NCBI GenBank assembly: GCA_016926235.1
Contig: JAFGOZ010000371.1
Location: 9,255-73,254 of the forward strand
Reading direction: 5' to 3'
DNA length: 64,000 nucleotides
Source of the DNA: Bacteroidales bacterium
GTDB taxonomy: Bacteria; Bacteroidota; Bacteroidia; Bacteroidales; UBA10428
Position numbers and translations under genes: made by a program. The notes below the pieces were generated by a model. It was not told where the DNA came from, made no database searches, and saw only the letters and a program-made list of their open reading frames with translations. How positions within the stretch are numbered: position 1 is the first letter of the stretch; every line of letters begins with the position of its first letter. Shown in pieces: positions 46,898-59,867 of this stretch.

Positions 46898-47782
46898 TTG
46901 AGAACGAAATTAAAACATACCAACACAAAGGGAAGGATAAAGAAGGATAAGTTTGCCTTGATTACCATTATCAGCTTCACCGTCATCACGATTTTACCCC
47001 TGGTATTAATTATAGGTAAACTGGTGGTAAAGGGTATCGGGCAGATTAATATTGATTTTTTTACCAGGACTACCCCCAATACCCTGGAGGCTATGGTGGC
47101 TTTAGCTAATGATGAACGCATACCGGGAGGTATTTTAAACGGTATAACTGGTAGTTTGTATATGTTGCTGATTGCCTCTGCAATTGCTATTCCGGTTGGG
47201 ATACTTACAGGTGTGTTTCTTTCTGAAAACCCAAATAAAAGATACTCCAATATAGTGCGCGATGTGGCAGATGTTTTACAGGGAGTGCCTTCCATCGTAA
47301 TGGGCATTATTGCTTACATGTGGATAGTGAAGCATATAACGCATGGTTTTTCAGCGCTTGCAGGGAGTGTGGCCCTGGCCATCATGATGTTGCCTCTTAT
47401 AATCCGTTCTACCGAAGAAACTATGAAGATGATACCTGCATCTATTCGGGAAGCCGGGTTTGCATTGGGGATACCTTATCATAAAATCATTTTCAGGATA
47501 TTGCTGCCATCAGGAATGAGCGGGTTGCTAACTGGTATTTTGTTGGCCATATCGCGTATCCTGGGAGAAACAGCGCCTCTGATGATGACCGCGCTGGGAA
47601 GCTCCGTGGTTAATTTTAATGCCGGCAAACCAACCAGTTCTGTGCCGCTTCTGATCTGGGAATTCTATAATGACCCGAACATGATCAGCTTAATATGGGG
47701 TTCGTCCCTGTTCCTCATGTTTATTATACTGGGTTTAAATATAACAGCGAAGCGGATAGCTAAAAAATGGAAAATACAATAA
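46898..47782 (+). CDS. pstA: Phosphate ABC transporter permease PstA
   Basis: 294 residues, six membrane segments. EAA loop [29 protein letters not shown] and [13 protein letters not shown] are PstA-typical. The start is TTG at 46898 (then [11 protein letters not shown]...); no ATG occurs before about residue 66, well inside the protein, so a non-ATG start is needed. The start lies only 47 bases after a palindromic repeat element, which may have replaced the original leader. It ends one base before pstB. Confidence 0.94.
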   Translation: MRTKLKHTNTKGRIKKDKFALITIISFTVITILPLVLIIGKLVVKGIGQINIDFFTRTTPNTLEAMVALANDERIPGGILNGITGSLYMLLIASAIAIPVGILTGVFLSENPNKRYSNIVRDVADVLQGVPSIVMGIIAYMWIVKHITHGFSALAGSVALAIMMLPLIIRSTEETMKMIPASIREAGFALGIPYHKIIFRILLPSGMSGLLTGILLAISRILGETAPLMMTALGSSVVNFNAGKPTSSVPLLIWEFYNDPNMISLIWGSSLFLMFIILGLNITAKRIAKKWKIQ

Positions 47783-47783
47783 C

Positions 47784-48569
47784 ATGAATGAAGCGATTAA
47801 AGATATAAAGGATACTATACTTTCCATTCAGAATTTGTCCATATCGTATGGCAACAATGGTAATTTTGCAGTAAAAGATGTTTCGGTGGAGATAAAAAAG
47901 AATGCCATTACTGCAATTATGGGCCCGTCAGGTTGTGGAAAAAGCACTTTGTTGAGGGGGATCAACCGTATGCACGAATTATATTCTAATACGCAGACAC
48001 TGGGCAAAATATATCTCAATAAAGACGATATCATGGCCATGAACCCTATAAAGCTCAGGAGAAGGATAGGCATGGTCTTTCAGCGGCCAAACCCATTTCC
48101 TACAATGAGCATTTATGATAATGTGATAGCGGGTTATAAACTGAATGGGATTAAGCTTAAAAAATCAAAGCGCGACGATATAGTGGAACAATCCCTTCAT
48201 GATGTTGCCCTTTGGGACGAAGTAAAAGATTCGCTTTTTCAGCGGGGTACATTTTTGTCGGGGGGCCAGCAACAGCGGCTTTGCATAGCCAGGGCCCTTG
48301 CTTATAAACCTGAAATTATCCTGCTGGATGAGCCCACATCGGCACTGGACCCTATAGCCACTGCAAAAATTGAAGACTTACTGGTCGAATTGAAAAACAA
48401 TTATACCATAGTGCTTGTGACACATAACATGACACAAGCTGCCCGTATTTCGGATTATTCAATTTTTATGTACCTTGGTGAATTAGTTGAGTATGGAAAA
48501 ACCCAAAAGATGTTTACCAATCCTACAGATAAAAGGACAGAAGAGTACCTGACAGGTAAATTTGGTTAA
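47784..48569 (+). CDS. pstB: Phosphate ABC transporter ATP-binding protein
   Basis: 261 residues. Walker [11 protein letters not shown] loop [17 protein letters not shown] (the PFP is PstB-specific), signature [15 protein letters not shown], Walker [17 protein letters not shown] and switch His in [11 protein letters not shown]. It drives phosphate uptake through PstCA and takes part in signalling to PhoR through PhoU. It starts one base after pstA. Confidence 0.97.
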   Translation: MNEAIKDIKDTILSIQNLSISYGNNGNFAVKDVSVEIKKNAITAIMGPSGCGKSTLLRGINRMHELYSNTQTLGKIYLNKDDIMAMNPIKLRRRIGMVFQRPNPFPTMSIYDNVIAGYKLNGIKLKKSKRDDIVEQSLHDVALWDEVKDSLFQRGTFLSGGQQQRLCIARALAYKPEIILLDEPTSALDPIATAKIEDLLVELKNNYTIVLVTHNMTQAARISDYSIFMYLGELVEYGKTQKMFTNPTDKRTEEYLTGKFG

Positions 48570-48678
48570 AAAGTGCGCCAGGGAGAGCAACGCCAATTGC
48601 CGCGTTGTGCCTACCGGAAAAAGGGTTGGTTACGATTTGTAAACTCCCATTTTCCTGGCTTTGCAAACCTTGTACTTG

Positions 48679-48701
48679 AGTCCTCTTATTGAGGGCTTTT
48701 T
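48679..48701 (+). terminator. Probable weak terminator between pstB and phoU
   Basis: AGTCCTC (48679-48685) and GAGGGCT (48691-48697) pair over 7 bp with one G-U, loop of 5, followed by five T. It lies 33 bases before phoU and may lower, not block, phoU-phoB-phoR expression relative to pst. Confidence 0.6.
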
Positions 48702-48733
48702 GAAGTAACAAATGATTATTAAATATTCAAGAT

Positions 48734-49441
48734 ATGAGCATTAAAAAAGAACAAGCAATAAAAGATGTAAAAACAGGTTTTGAAAATTTTTCAAACCTGA
48801 TCCTGCTCCAGCTCAAATTGCTTCAAAACATTGTCAACTCCCGTTCACATGAGATTCCCGATAACCTTTACAAGCAGATAAAGAAAAATGAAAGGGAAAT
48901 AGATAAATTTGAAGTGAAAGTAAGCGAGGATGTTATAAACACCATTGTTTTATACAACCCGGTAGCCAGTGAACTAAGGCAACTTATGGCATGTTACCGC
49001 ATGTCCGTAAACCTGGAACGTATCGGCGACCTGGTGCTGAATATCGTGAAATTCATGCGAAAAATCGAGGACAACAAATTGTACGGCGATTTTGTGGATG
49101 CGATTGACAATATTTTATTAAGTACGCTAAGCATGGTTGAAAAATCGCTGCTTTCATTCGCCAATGAAGATATTGAAACGGCCATCTGGACTATTAAGAA
49201 CGAAGAGATTGTTGACGATTTACACCATGCTTTTATAAAAAACGTGATTAAGAAGACCTATCCCACGGAGAAATCGCAGGCCAAGCTTTCCACGTTTTTG
49301 TATATGAAGAGTATTGTTTCAAATATTGAACGTATAGCGGATAATGCCACAGATATAGCCGAGGCAACTATATATTCATTGGAGGGCAAGGATGTACGGC
49401 ATAAAAGTATTAAAAGCATTGACAAAGAGATGAAGCCTTAA
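48734..49441 (+). CDS. phoU: Phosphate-signalling regulator PhoU
   Basis: 235 residues, all helical, two PhoU repeats (about 12-100 and 115-205) with metal-binding acidic motifs (KQIKKNEREIDKFEVKV; NIERIADNATDIAEATIY). It is cytoplasmic and connects Pst transporter state to PhoR kinase activity. Part of pst-phoU-phoB-phoR, with an 18-base gap to the regulator. Confidence 0.93.
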   Translation: MSIKKEQAIKDVKTGFENFSNLILLQLKLLQNIVNSRSHEIPDNLYKQIKKNEREIDKFEVKVSEDVINTIVLYNPVASELRQLMACYRMSVNLERIGDLVLNIVKFMRKIEDNKLYGDFVDAIDNILLSTLSMVEKSLLSFANEDIETAIWTIKNEEIVDDLHHAFIKNVIKKTYPTEKSQAKLSTFLYMKSIVSNIERIADNATDIAEATIYSLEGKDVRHKSIKSIDKEMKP

Positions 49442-49459
49442 AAACCAATATCTAAAAAA

Positions 49460-50146
49460 ATGAAGAATTACAAAATACTTGTGGTGGATGATGAGGAGGA
49501 TCTGTGCGAAATCCTGAAATTTAACCTTGAAAGCGAAGGGTTCAGGGTAGATGTGGCGTATTCGGCGGAAGAAGCACTCACCAGGAAGATTGAGAAATTT
49601 CATTTATTGATACTGGATATTATGATGGGCAAGATGTCAGGGTTTAAGCTGGCTGAGAAGATCAGGAAGGAACGGAAACTATCGGTACCCATCATTTTCC
49701 TCACGGCCAAGGATACCGAGAATGATACCCTCACAGGTTTTAGCTTAGGGGCCGATGATTATATTTCCAAACCTTTTTCAATCAGGGAAGTCATTGCCCG
49801 CGTGAAGGCGGTTTTAAAAAGGACAACGTCTGCCGTGAAAGAAGAGAAAAAACTGGTGGTGAAGGATATGAAGATAGACCTGGTAAAAAAGAAAATTGAG
49901 ATTAAAGGCAAGACTATAAGTTTTACAAAGAAGGAATTTGAAATACTGCAACTGTTAATTGAAAACCAGGGCAGGATTTTTACCCGTGAAGAGATACTCG
50001 ACTACGTTTGGAAAGACGATGTAGTGGTAGTTAACAGGACCGTTGATGTAAATATGGCCCGCATCCGAAAAAAGATCGGCCATTATAGTAAAGCGGTGGT
50101 AAGCAGGTCGGGTTACGGGTATTGCTTTGACACAACTAACCTTTAA
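49460..50146 (+). CDS. phoB: PhoB-type response regulator
   Basis: 228 residues. Receiver (about 4-120) with DDEED, phospho-acceptor in LLILDIMMGKMSG, Thr in FLTAKDTE, Lys in YISKPFS. Winged-helix domain (about 132-226) with ISFTKKEFEILQLLIENQGRIFTREEI and the recognition segment NRTVDVNMARIRKKIG. Paired with the PhoR-like kinase 13 bases downstream and with phoU upstream, so it is the likely binder of the 11-bp arrays at 25241, 43247 and 44353. Confidence 0.94.
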   Translation: MKNYKILVVDDEEDLCEILKFNLESEGFRVDVAYSAEEALTRKIEKFHLLILDIMMGKMSGFKLAEKIRKERKLSVPIIFLTAKDTENDTLTGFSLGADDYISKPFSIREVIARVKAVLKRTTSAVKEEKKLVVKDMKIDLVKKKIEIKGKTISFTKKEFEILQLLIENQGRIFTREEILDYVWKDDVVVVNRTVDVNMARIRKKIGHYSKAVVSRSGYGYCFDTTNL

Positions 50147-50159
50147 AAAATGAAGTAAC

Positions 50160-51926
50160 ATGATTAAGAGATCAACATACAGGACGAAGCTGTTTATTTA
50201 CTTTTTCATCACATTTATCGTTTTTATCGCGGCTATTACCTCGTTTCAGTACAAGAGGGAAAAGCAGTATAAAGAAAAAGAGCTGGAGAGTATCCTAAAT
50301 GACTATTCGGAGTTTGTGAATAGTTATATGGTACACAACAATATAGTTGAAACAAGCAATTACGCCCTGATCGATTCTTTTATAAAAATCCAGCCCCGCA
50401 AAGATATACGGATCACCGTAATCGATATGGATGGGGTGGTACAGTATGACAGTTATTACGGGAAATATTGGGAAATGGAGAACCACAAATTAAGGCCGGA
50501 GGTACAGGAAGCCCTTTATTCGGGTACAGGATCCAGTATCAGGCATTCCAAATCAACGCGCATTGACTACTATTACTATGCCAAACTATATAAAAATTAC
50601 TTTGTCAGGGCTGCCGTGGTATATACCATGAGCATTGAGGAATTTTTAAAAGCCGAGAGCATATTTATTTACTTCATCATCCTTACTTTTATCATTATGA
50701 TCCTCCTCCTGGTATATGTTTCGGACAGGATGGGGCGTTCCATATCTGCATTAAAGGATTTTGCTGTAAAGGCAGGAAAGAACGAGGCCATTGACACCCG
50801 GGTGAAATTCCCCGAAAACGAGCTGGGCATTATTGGGGACCAGATCCTTACAATTTATGACAACCAGAAAAGGTTAAACGCTGAGCTCCGCAACGAGAAG
50901 GAAAAACTGATACACCACCTGCAGATTTCCATGGAGGGCATTGCCATTTTTTCTAAAACACATGAGAAAATACTTGCCAACAACCACTTTATACAATACC
51001 TCAACCTCATCTCGGACATACCCGCTATCAACCCCGTTAACGTGTTGAAGGTTGAAGAAATGAAGCCCATAGGTGACTTTGTAAATACCTATTTAAGTGA
51101 TAAAGTGGAGATATTTGAAAAGAACCTGCCTATTAAAAGGCTTTCTATCAATAAAAACAAACTCTACTTTGAGGTACAGTGCATTATTTTTCAGGACAAG
51201 AGCTATGAAATATCGATAATCGATGTTACCAAAGCTGAAAGACGACGCATACTGAAACAACAGATGACATCGAATATAGCTCATGAATTAAGGACCCCGG
51301 TCACTTCCATCAAAGGGTACCTGGAGACTATTTTGGCTGCAGATGATATTGAGCCTGAGAAACAAAAGTATTTTCTGGAAAAAGCGAATAACCAGATTGA
51401 CCGTTTATCCGAACTGATAAGGGACATTTCCATAATAACCAAGATTGAGGAAGCTTCGCCCTTATATACACTGGAAGATATAAACCTGGAAATATTGATC
51501 AAGGATGTGATCGAGAACCTCCAGTCGAAAGTGGATGCAGTAGAAGCCAGGATTGAGATAAATGTTGACCACGATACGATAATCAAAGGCAATAAAGAGC
51601 TGGTATACTCCATATTCCAGAACCTCCTTGAAAATGCCCTGAACTATGCCGGGGAAAAGGTTACAATACGTATAGACAAATACCTGGAAGATGAAAACAA
51701 TGTTTTCTTTTCTTTCTCGGATACTGGGGTGGGCATTGATGAGGAACACCAGGCGCGGGTATTCGAACGGTTTTATCGTATAGACAAAGGCCGTGCCCGC
51801 AAGCATGGGGGCACAGGGTTAGGGCTTGCTATCGTGAAAAATGCAGTGCAATTCCACCGCGGCGATATTTCCGTAAAAACCCGCAAAGGCGGTGGTGCGG
51901 AATTTTTGTTCAGCCTGGCGAAATAA
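50160..51926 (+). CDS. phoR: PhoR-type sensor histidine kinase
   Basis: 588 residues. TM1 (about 10-30), extracytoplasmic segment (about 31-165), TM2 (about 168-190), HAMP (about 190-240), PAS (about 255-350), HisKA with His in SNIAHELRTPVTSIKGY (about 374), HATPase (N box LLENALNYAG, G1 DTGVGI, G2 GTGLGLAIVKN). The larger sensor loop differs from enterobacterial PhoR, which lacks one, so it may sense an additional signal. It is the last gene of the phosphate cluster. Confidence 0.93.
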   Translation: MIKRSTYRTKLFIYFFITFIVFIAAITSFQYKREKQYKEKELESILNDYSEFVNSYMVHNNIVETSNYALIDSFIKIQPRKDIRITVIDMDGVVQYDSYYGKYWEMENHKLRPEVQEALYSGTGSSIRHSKSTRIDYYYYAKLYKNYFVRAAVVYTMSIEEFLKAESIFIYFIILTFIIMILLLVYVSDRMGRSISALKDFAVKAGKNEAIDTRVKFPENELGIIGDQILTIYDNQKRLNAELRNEKEKLIHHLQISMEGIAIFSKTHEKILANNHFIQYLNLISDIPAINPVNVLKVEEMKPIGDFVNTYLSDKVEIFEKNLPIKRLSINKNKLYFEVQCIIFQDKSYEISIIDVTKAERRRILKQQMTSNIAHELRTPVTSIKGYLETILAADDIEPEKQKYFLEKANNQIDRLSELIRDISIITKIEEASPLYTLEDINLEILIKDVIENLQSKVDAVEARIEINVDHDTIIKGNKELVYSIFQNLLENALNYAGEKVTIRIDKYLEDENNVFFSFSDTGVGIDEEHQARVFERFYRIDKGRARKHGGTGLGLAIVKNAVQFHRGDISVKTRKGGGAEFLFSLAK

Positions 51927-52081
51927 CATCCTGAAGGCGCAGGGACCAGGGTTTTTATATGTCCCGGGAAAAAGGCTAATGAAGTATTATTGTGCATGCA
52001 GGGATTTTTGCCTTCAAAGCCGTGATACCTCATATTTCTTCACTCTTCACTAACTTTTTTGGACCATAGGGCACGAGGCTT

Positions 52082-52930
52082 TCATCTGCTGTTTTGAAAC
52101 TCCTCAAACATCATATTAAAAAGTACCTTATTATTAAACTCATAGTCAGTAGAGCCACTCTCTTCTATTGAACAAACAATGTCATCCCGGTAATTGAATA
52201 GCTTCCATGCCCCTTCATCGTATTCAAGGGTGGTTAGGTTTTCGATCCAGTCACCGGAATTAAGATAGCGTATCTTTCTGCCTGATTTATCCGTGATTAT
52301 TTTATCCACAGGTTGATGTATATGACCGCACACAACATTATCAAAGCCTCTTTGAATAGCATAATCGGCAACGGTTTCCTCGTATTTATTAATGTATTTT
52401 ACTGCCGTTTTAACATTATCTTTTATTCGCTTTGAGAGGGAAACATTACCCCTGCCAAAAAACCTGCTAACCCTGTTTATAAATAAATTCAACGAAATAA
52501 GCGCATCATAGCCAATGGCGCCGAGTTTTGCAAGCCATTTTGAATGCTGGATGATAATATCAAACACATCTCCGTGAAAGAAGATCACTTTTTGATCACC
52601 GAGTAAAAGTTCCAGTTTATTTTGAATATGAAGGCGCCCCATTTTCAATCCGTCAAATCTTCGTAAAGTCTCGTCGTGGTTGCCGGTAATGTAATATACC
52701 TTCGTCCCTTTAGAGGCAAAATTTAAAACTTGCTTTACAACTTTCATATGTGGTTTGGGCCAGTAGCGTTTTTTAAACTGCCACATATCGATGATATCCC
52801 CGTTTAACACCAATGTTTCAGGTTTTATGCTGCTCAGGTACCTGGCTAATTCCTTGGCATGACAACCATGGGTTCCAAGGTGGATATCTGAAAGCACAAC
52901 CAGTTCAATTTTTCGACGATAATTACTCAT
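52082..52930 (-). CDS. lpxH: UDP-2,3-diacylglucosamine pyrophosphatase-like metallophosphoesterase
   Basis: 282 residues from ATG 52930 (MSNYRRKIELVVLSDIHLGTHG); the longer frame would use TTG. Motifs DIHLG, NGDIIDMW, GNHDE, FFHGD and GHIHQP are those of LpxH-type phosphoesterases, which cleave UDP-2,3-diacylglucosamine in lipid A synthesis. At 282 residues it is longer than LpxH of Proteobacteria (about 240), common in Bacteroidota. A related phosphoesterase function is possible, so the symbol is tentative. Not linked to the phosphate genes except by position; it is convergent with phoR. Confidence 0.83.
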   Translation of the reverse strand: MSNYRRKIELVVLSDIHLGTHGCHAKELARYLSSIKPETLVLNGDIIDMWQFKKRYWPKPHMKVVKQVLNFASKGTKVYYITGNHDETLRRFDGLKMGRLHIQNKLELLLGDQKVIFFHGDVFDIIIQHSKWLAKLGAIGYDALISLNLFINRVSRFFGRGNVSLSKRIKDNVKTAVKYINKYEETVADYAIQRGFDNVVCGHIHQPVDKIITDKSGRKIRYLNSGDWIENLTTLEYDEGAWKLFNYRDDIVCSIEESGSTDYEFNNKVLFNMMFEEFQNSR

Positions 52931-55560
<2,630 letters not shown>

Positions 55561-55587
55561 TAATGCATAATTAGAAGGTGAATAATG

Positions 55588-55622
55588 AAAAGGTGGTCTG
55601 TTAAACGGCCACCTTTTTTTTT
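55588..55622 (+). terminator. Intrinsic terminator of katG
   Basis: AAAAGGTGGTC (55588-55598) pairs with GGCCACCTTTT (55607-55617), 11 bp with one G-U, 8-base loop, then a run of T to 55622. Confidence 0.92.
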
Positions 55623-55898
55623 GAAGTATCAATATTGTTGACAATTTCAACGTTTATGGGCAATTTCCCTGTTTTTAATGTTTATAACTCGTCTTAAATT
55701 CACCCCTATAGTCCCCTCAAGGGGACAGAACAGTGTGAGTGTGAGATTTGAGAGTGAGGAGTTATTGAAATTTACTTTTTCATTCATTATTCCTTGTTTG
55801 GTGTTCGAAATTATTTGAATTTTGATTTTTGCAAAAAAAGCATTAATTTAAATGGAAATATGAGAAGCATATAACAGATAGAATAAATCGCAGGGATT
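55623..55898. other. Intergenic region before the hybrid sensor, no gene
   Basis: A+T-rich apart from a short palindrome at 55710-55725 (GTCCCCTCAAGGGGAC). No coding frame and no 11-bp phased array. Confidence 0.5.
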
Positions 55899-58800
55899 AT
55901 GGCTTCATTTCGATGGTACAGGGGGCTAATAATATTACTTTTTATCCATTTTCCATTATTTGTAAATGGAAATTCTCCCGATTACATATTCAAACAAATA
56001 TTCACGGAGCAGGGACTACCGGGAGCCTATATCCGTTGTATTTTTCAGGATAGTAAAGGGTTGATGTGGTTTGGTATAGGTTCGGTAGGCTTATGCAAAT
56101 ATGATGGCGAAAATTTTACAGTTTATGAAAGATCCGATACAGACTCCAATACAATATCAAATAATTCTCCGGTGTGCATTGTTGAAGATAAAACAGGTAA
56201 TTTATGGATTGGCACTACGGAAGGATTGAACAAATTTGATCGTGAAAAAGGTGTGTTTACAGGGTATTTTTATTCTCCATCTTCAGATAATTGTATTCCA
56301 AACAATTATATCAATGATTTGCATATTGACACCTATAACAATATTTGGATTGCCACTAAAAAAGGGATTAGTAAATATGACAGTAAACGAAATATATTTT
56401 ATAATTTATTAACGGGCGAAGAGGGGGATGATGATCTTCATAAGGCTGCTATCATTTCATCTTTTTATGAAGACGAAAATGGAAACATATGGGTAGGGAC
56501 TTATTCAAATGGTTTGTTTTTGATAGATCAGGAAACAAATCTCAGACACACCAACGACAATAGAAATAGATTAACTATCAGTAAGCATTGGCTTCCCATC
56601 GATAAAAATGATTCTGGCTTGCCCAATTATGCAATTCAGGAAATTTGCAAATTCAATGAACATAATTTACTTATTGGTAAAGTAGATGGCTTATTTCTTT
56701 TTGATATATCTACAGGTGAATTTACCTGGTATGCTGTTCATAGTAATCCGTTACTTAACTACAAAAACGTAAGTACCTTATGCAGGGATAGCTATGGTAT
56801 TATATGGGTAGGATATGCAACAGAAGGTATAGTTAAGATAAATCCTGCCACGAATGAGCAAATCTATTTTGATGCAAAAATAAATGTACCCGGCAATATA
56901 CAAAGCAACACCATCAGGGATATTTTTGAAGACAAATCGGGGTTAATTTGGATTGGGACTAAATTTCAGGGATTGCATACCTATGACAGAAGACAGGAAA
57001 TGTTTAAAAATCATACGTACAATGCCATTCTGAATGAAGAGTTAAGGAACAGCTTTATTTTAAGTTTAATGGAGGACTCTAAGAATAATATCTGGATTGG
57101 GACAAAAAGTGAAGGCATTTATCAGTTCAATCCCAAAACCGAAAAAATTAGCAATTACAAGTATTTAAGTTCCATACCAACCAGAAATGTTGTTGGTAAT
57201 AACCGGATTGAATGCATTATAGAAGATATTTCAGCAAACATATATTTTGGAACAGAGAACGGGGTTAAGAAGTTTGATTATAATGGTTCCGGATTTGGTT
57301 CTTTTACACTTCCTAATTATTATATAAGGTGCATGACATCCGACAAGTATGGAAATTTGTGGGTAGGGACCAATAATTCAGGCATATTTTATTACGAAGC
57401 AAAAAGTGGTTATGCAGGCCGTTATAAATCAACCAAAGAACAAGAGTTTTTTGCTAACAATGAAATGGGAATAATAGCTACTACTATTACTGATGACTCA
57501 TTGCTCTGGATTTCAACTTTACAGGATGGATTGTATAAATACAATATTCAAAAGGATATATTATCCCATTATCTTAATGATCCGGAAGATTCAACAAGCA
57601 TTAGCGGCAATATGGTCAGGGACGTTTTTATGGATAGTTCCGGCAAAATTTGGATTGGAACAGAATCAAGCGGATTAAATATATATAATAGCCAATCAGA
57701 TAATTTTATTCGTATAGATAAAGCAAACGGTCTTCCTCCCAATTCCATATACAGCATATTGCAGGATAAAAAAGGCAATATGTGGATGGGCAGCCATGAG
57801 GGTATATTTACCATTGATAAGGAAACAGGATCTTTTTCCCTGTTTAATAATATTTATGGATTAAAAAGCAATGTATTTGAAGTAAATGCTAAATGTATTA
57901 CCAGAGATGGGTTAGTCATTTTTGGAGGGAGTGAAGGTTTGAATGTTTTTGATCCTGCAAATGTTCATAAGCAGACCAATGAAGCTTCTCTCATTATTTC
58001 TTCTATAAAGGTTTATGATGAAACAATTGCAGAAGATATTAGTGACTATACAGAACTCTCGATTAGCTATAGTGAGAAATATATTTCAATAGGATTTGCA
58101 CTTACCGATTATTCTGATCCCGGAAAAATTAAGTATAAGTATATGCTTGAAAATTTTAATGAAGATTGGATTGAATGTGGTAACAGAAATTATGCTAACT
58201 ATACGGCATTACCTCCCGGAAAATATCAATTTATAGTAATGGCTGCGAATTCAGACAATGTATGGATAGACAAGCCATTAACTATTAAGTTAACCATTAC
58301 AAGTCCGCTTTGGCGAAAACCACTGTTTATTGCAGGATGCGTTATTTTATTAATACTATTTATATTCATTGTTTATATAGCCAGAATTCGTTTTTTGAGA
58401 AAGAATGAGATGAAGTTGAAAGAGCTGGTAGCAATAAAAACACAGGACTTAATGGAATTAAACATGGAACTGGAAGAAGCCAAAGAAAAAGCAGAAGAAA
58501 GCGACCGGCTTAAATCAGCATTTATTGCCAACATCAGCCACGAAATACGCACTCCCATGAATGGAATAAGAGGGTTTGCCACACTTCTCGAAAAGCCTGA
58601 ATTGACCAGTGAAAAACAAAAAATATACCTTGACATTATCCGGGTGAGCAGCGACCGCATGTTGAGAATTATTAACGACCTTATTGATATTTCTATTATA
58701 GAAGCCGGACAAATAAAAGTGAATAAGGAACAAACCAATGTTAACACATTGATGGAAGAACTATTTACTTTTTATAAGCCCCTTACAGATAAAAAAGGAC

Positions 58801-59612
58801 TTGAATTGAAATATTATAATGATCTGGCATTTGAAGAAAGCTATGTTGAAGCAGATAAAGGCAGATTGTACCAGGTTTTAGGTAATTTATTGGATAATGC
58901 CATAAAAAAAACAAGTTCAGGTCTTGTTACTTTTGGTTATCAGAAAAAGCCTGCAGCCTTTGAGTTTTACGTAAAGGATACCGGTGTTGGCATTCCTCCG
59001 GAATTGGTAAATACTATTTTTGAACGGTTCAGGCAAGTTGAAAATCCTGAAAATACCTATAGACAAGGTTCCGGATTGGGCTTATCCATCTCAAAAGCCC
59101 TGGTTGAATCACACGGAGGCAGGATATGGGTTGATTCGACACCGGGAAAAGGATCAACATTTTATTTTACTATTCCGTGTAAAACTGCACCAAAAAAGAA
59201 TATTGAACCACAAAACAAAAGCTCTAAAAATGATTTTTCTAATCTAATTGGGAAAAAAATATTAATTGTTGAAGATGATGTAGCCAACTATATATATATA
59301 CAAGAGATATTGGAAAACGCCGGGATGAAAATATTTCTCTCTGAAAATGGAGCTGAAGCGGTTGAATTCGTGAGCAGGAACACTGATATTGATATTATAT
59401 TGATGGATATGAAAATGCCCGTAATGGATGGTTTGGAGGCAACAAAACGGATAAAAGAAAAATATAGCCATATACCTATAATAATGCAAACTGCATTTGC
59501 CCAGACAGACGACAGACAAATGGCAATAAATGGTGGTTGCGATGATTATATTTCGAAGCCATTTAACATAGATGAGTTGTTGGAATTAATTAATAAATAT
59601 GCATGCATATAA
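55899..59612 (+). CDS. Propeller-type hybrid two-component sensor without AraC domain
   Basis: 1237 residues. Signal sequence (about 1-25), two seven-bladed Reg_prop propellers (about 30-690, repeats such as IFQDSKGLMWFGIGS, IVEDKTGNLWIGTTEGL), Y_Y_Y domain (about 720-800), TM (about 808-830), coiled coil, HisKA with His in NISHEIRTPMNG (about 880), HATPase (about 975-1100) and receiver (about 1115-1235) with intact phospho-acceptor in IILMDMKMP. Classical Bacteroides hybrid sensors continue into an AraC-type DNA-binding domain; this one ends at the receiver, so output must pass to another protein. The next gene, 255 bases on, is the unknown helical protein. Confidence 0.93.
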   Translation: MASFRWYRGLIILLFIHFPLFVNGNSPDYIFKQIFTEQGLPGAYIRCIFQDSKGLMWFGIGSVGLCKYDGENFTVYERSDTDSNTISNNSPVCIVEDKTGNLWIGTTEGLNKFDREKGVFTGYFYSPSSDNCIPNNYINDLHIDTYNNIWIATKKGISKYDSKRNIFYNLLTGEEGDDDLHKAAIISSFYEDENGNIWVGTYSNGLFLIDQETNLRHTNDNRNRLTISKHWLPIDKNDSGLPNYAIQEICKFNEHNLLIGKVDGLFLFDISTGEFTWYAVHSNPLLNYKNVSTLCRDSYGIIWVGYATEGIVKINPATNEQIYFDAKINVPGNIQSNTIRDIFEDKSGLIWIGTKFQGLHTYDRRQEMFKNHTYNAILNEELRNSFILSLMEDSKNNIWIGTKSEGIYQFNPKTEKISNYKYLSSIPTRNVVGNNRIECIIEDISANIYFGTENGVKKFDYNGSGFGSFTLPNYYIRCMTSDKYGNLWVGTNNSGIFYYEAKSGYAGRYKSTKEQEFFANNEMGIIATTITDDSLLWISTLQDGLYKYNIQKDILSHYLNDPEDSTSISGNMVRDVFMDSSGKIWIGTESSGLNIYNSQSDNFIRIDKANGLPPNSIYSILQDKKGNMWMGSHEGIFTIDKETGSFSLFNNIYGLKSNVFEVNAKCITRDGLVIFGGSEGLNVFDPANVHKQTNEASLIISSIKVYDETIAEDISDYTELSISYSEKYISIGFALTDYSDPGKIKYKYMLENFNEDWIECGNRNYANYTALPPGKYQFIVMAANSDNVWIDKPLTIKLTITSPLWRKPLFIAGCVILLILFIFIVYIARIRFLRKNEMKLKELVAIKTQDLMELNMELEEAKEKAEESDRLKSAFIANISHEIRTPMNGIRGFATLLEKPELTSEKQKIYLDIIRVSSDRMLRIINDLIDISIIEAGQIKVNKEQTNVNTLMEELFTFYKPLTDKKGLELKYYNDLAFEESYVEADKGRLYQVLGNLLDNAIKKTSSGLVTFGYQKKPAAFEFYVKDTGVGIPPELVNTIFERFRQVENPENTYRQGSGLGLSISKALVESHGGRIWVDSTPGKGSTFYFTIPCKTAPKKNIEPQNKSSKNDFSNLIGKKILIVEDDVANYIYIQEILENAGMKIFLSENGAEAVEFVSRNTDIDIILMDMKMPVMDGLEATKRIKEKYSHIPIIMQTAFAQTDDRQMAINGGCDDYISKPFNIDELLELINKYACI

Positions 59613-59867
59613 TTAATATAAGCTATAGCACAGCGAAGCCAGACTGACTTCTGCTAAAAAAAAAATAACCACCTAACTGCCTAACAACCACTCCCTAACA
59701 GCCAACAGTCAAAAACCAATAGCAAAAAAATCAAAAAAACAGGGTTACTTTTTTGCCCTTTTTGGTATAAATATACAGAAGCGCTTTTGAATACACTTTG
59801 ACTAATCATTTCTCTTAGTTTATCAGGAGGCGTAAGAAAAAAAATGTTTAATTAAAAAACTTTAAAA

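Noticed and set aside
46695..46928. 77-codon minus-strand open frame between pstC and pstA
   Set aside because: It is a translation of the palindromic repeat element and opposes the operon.
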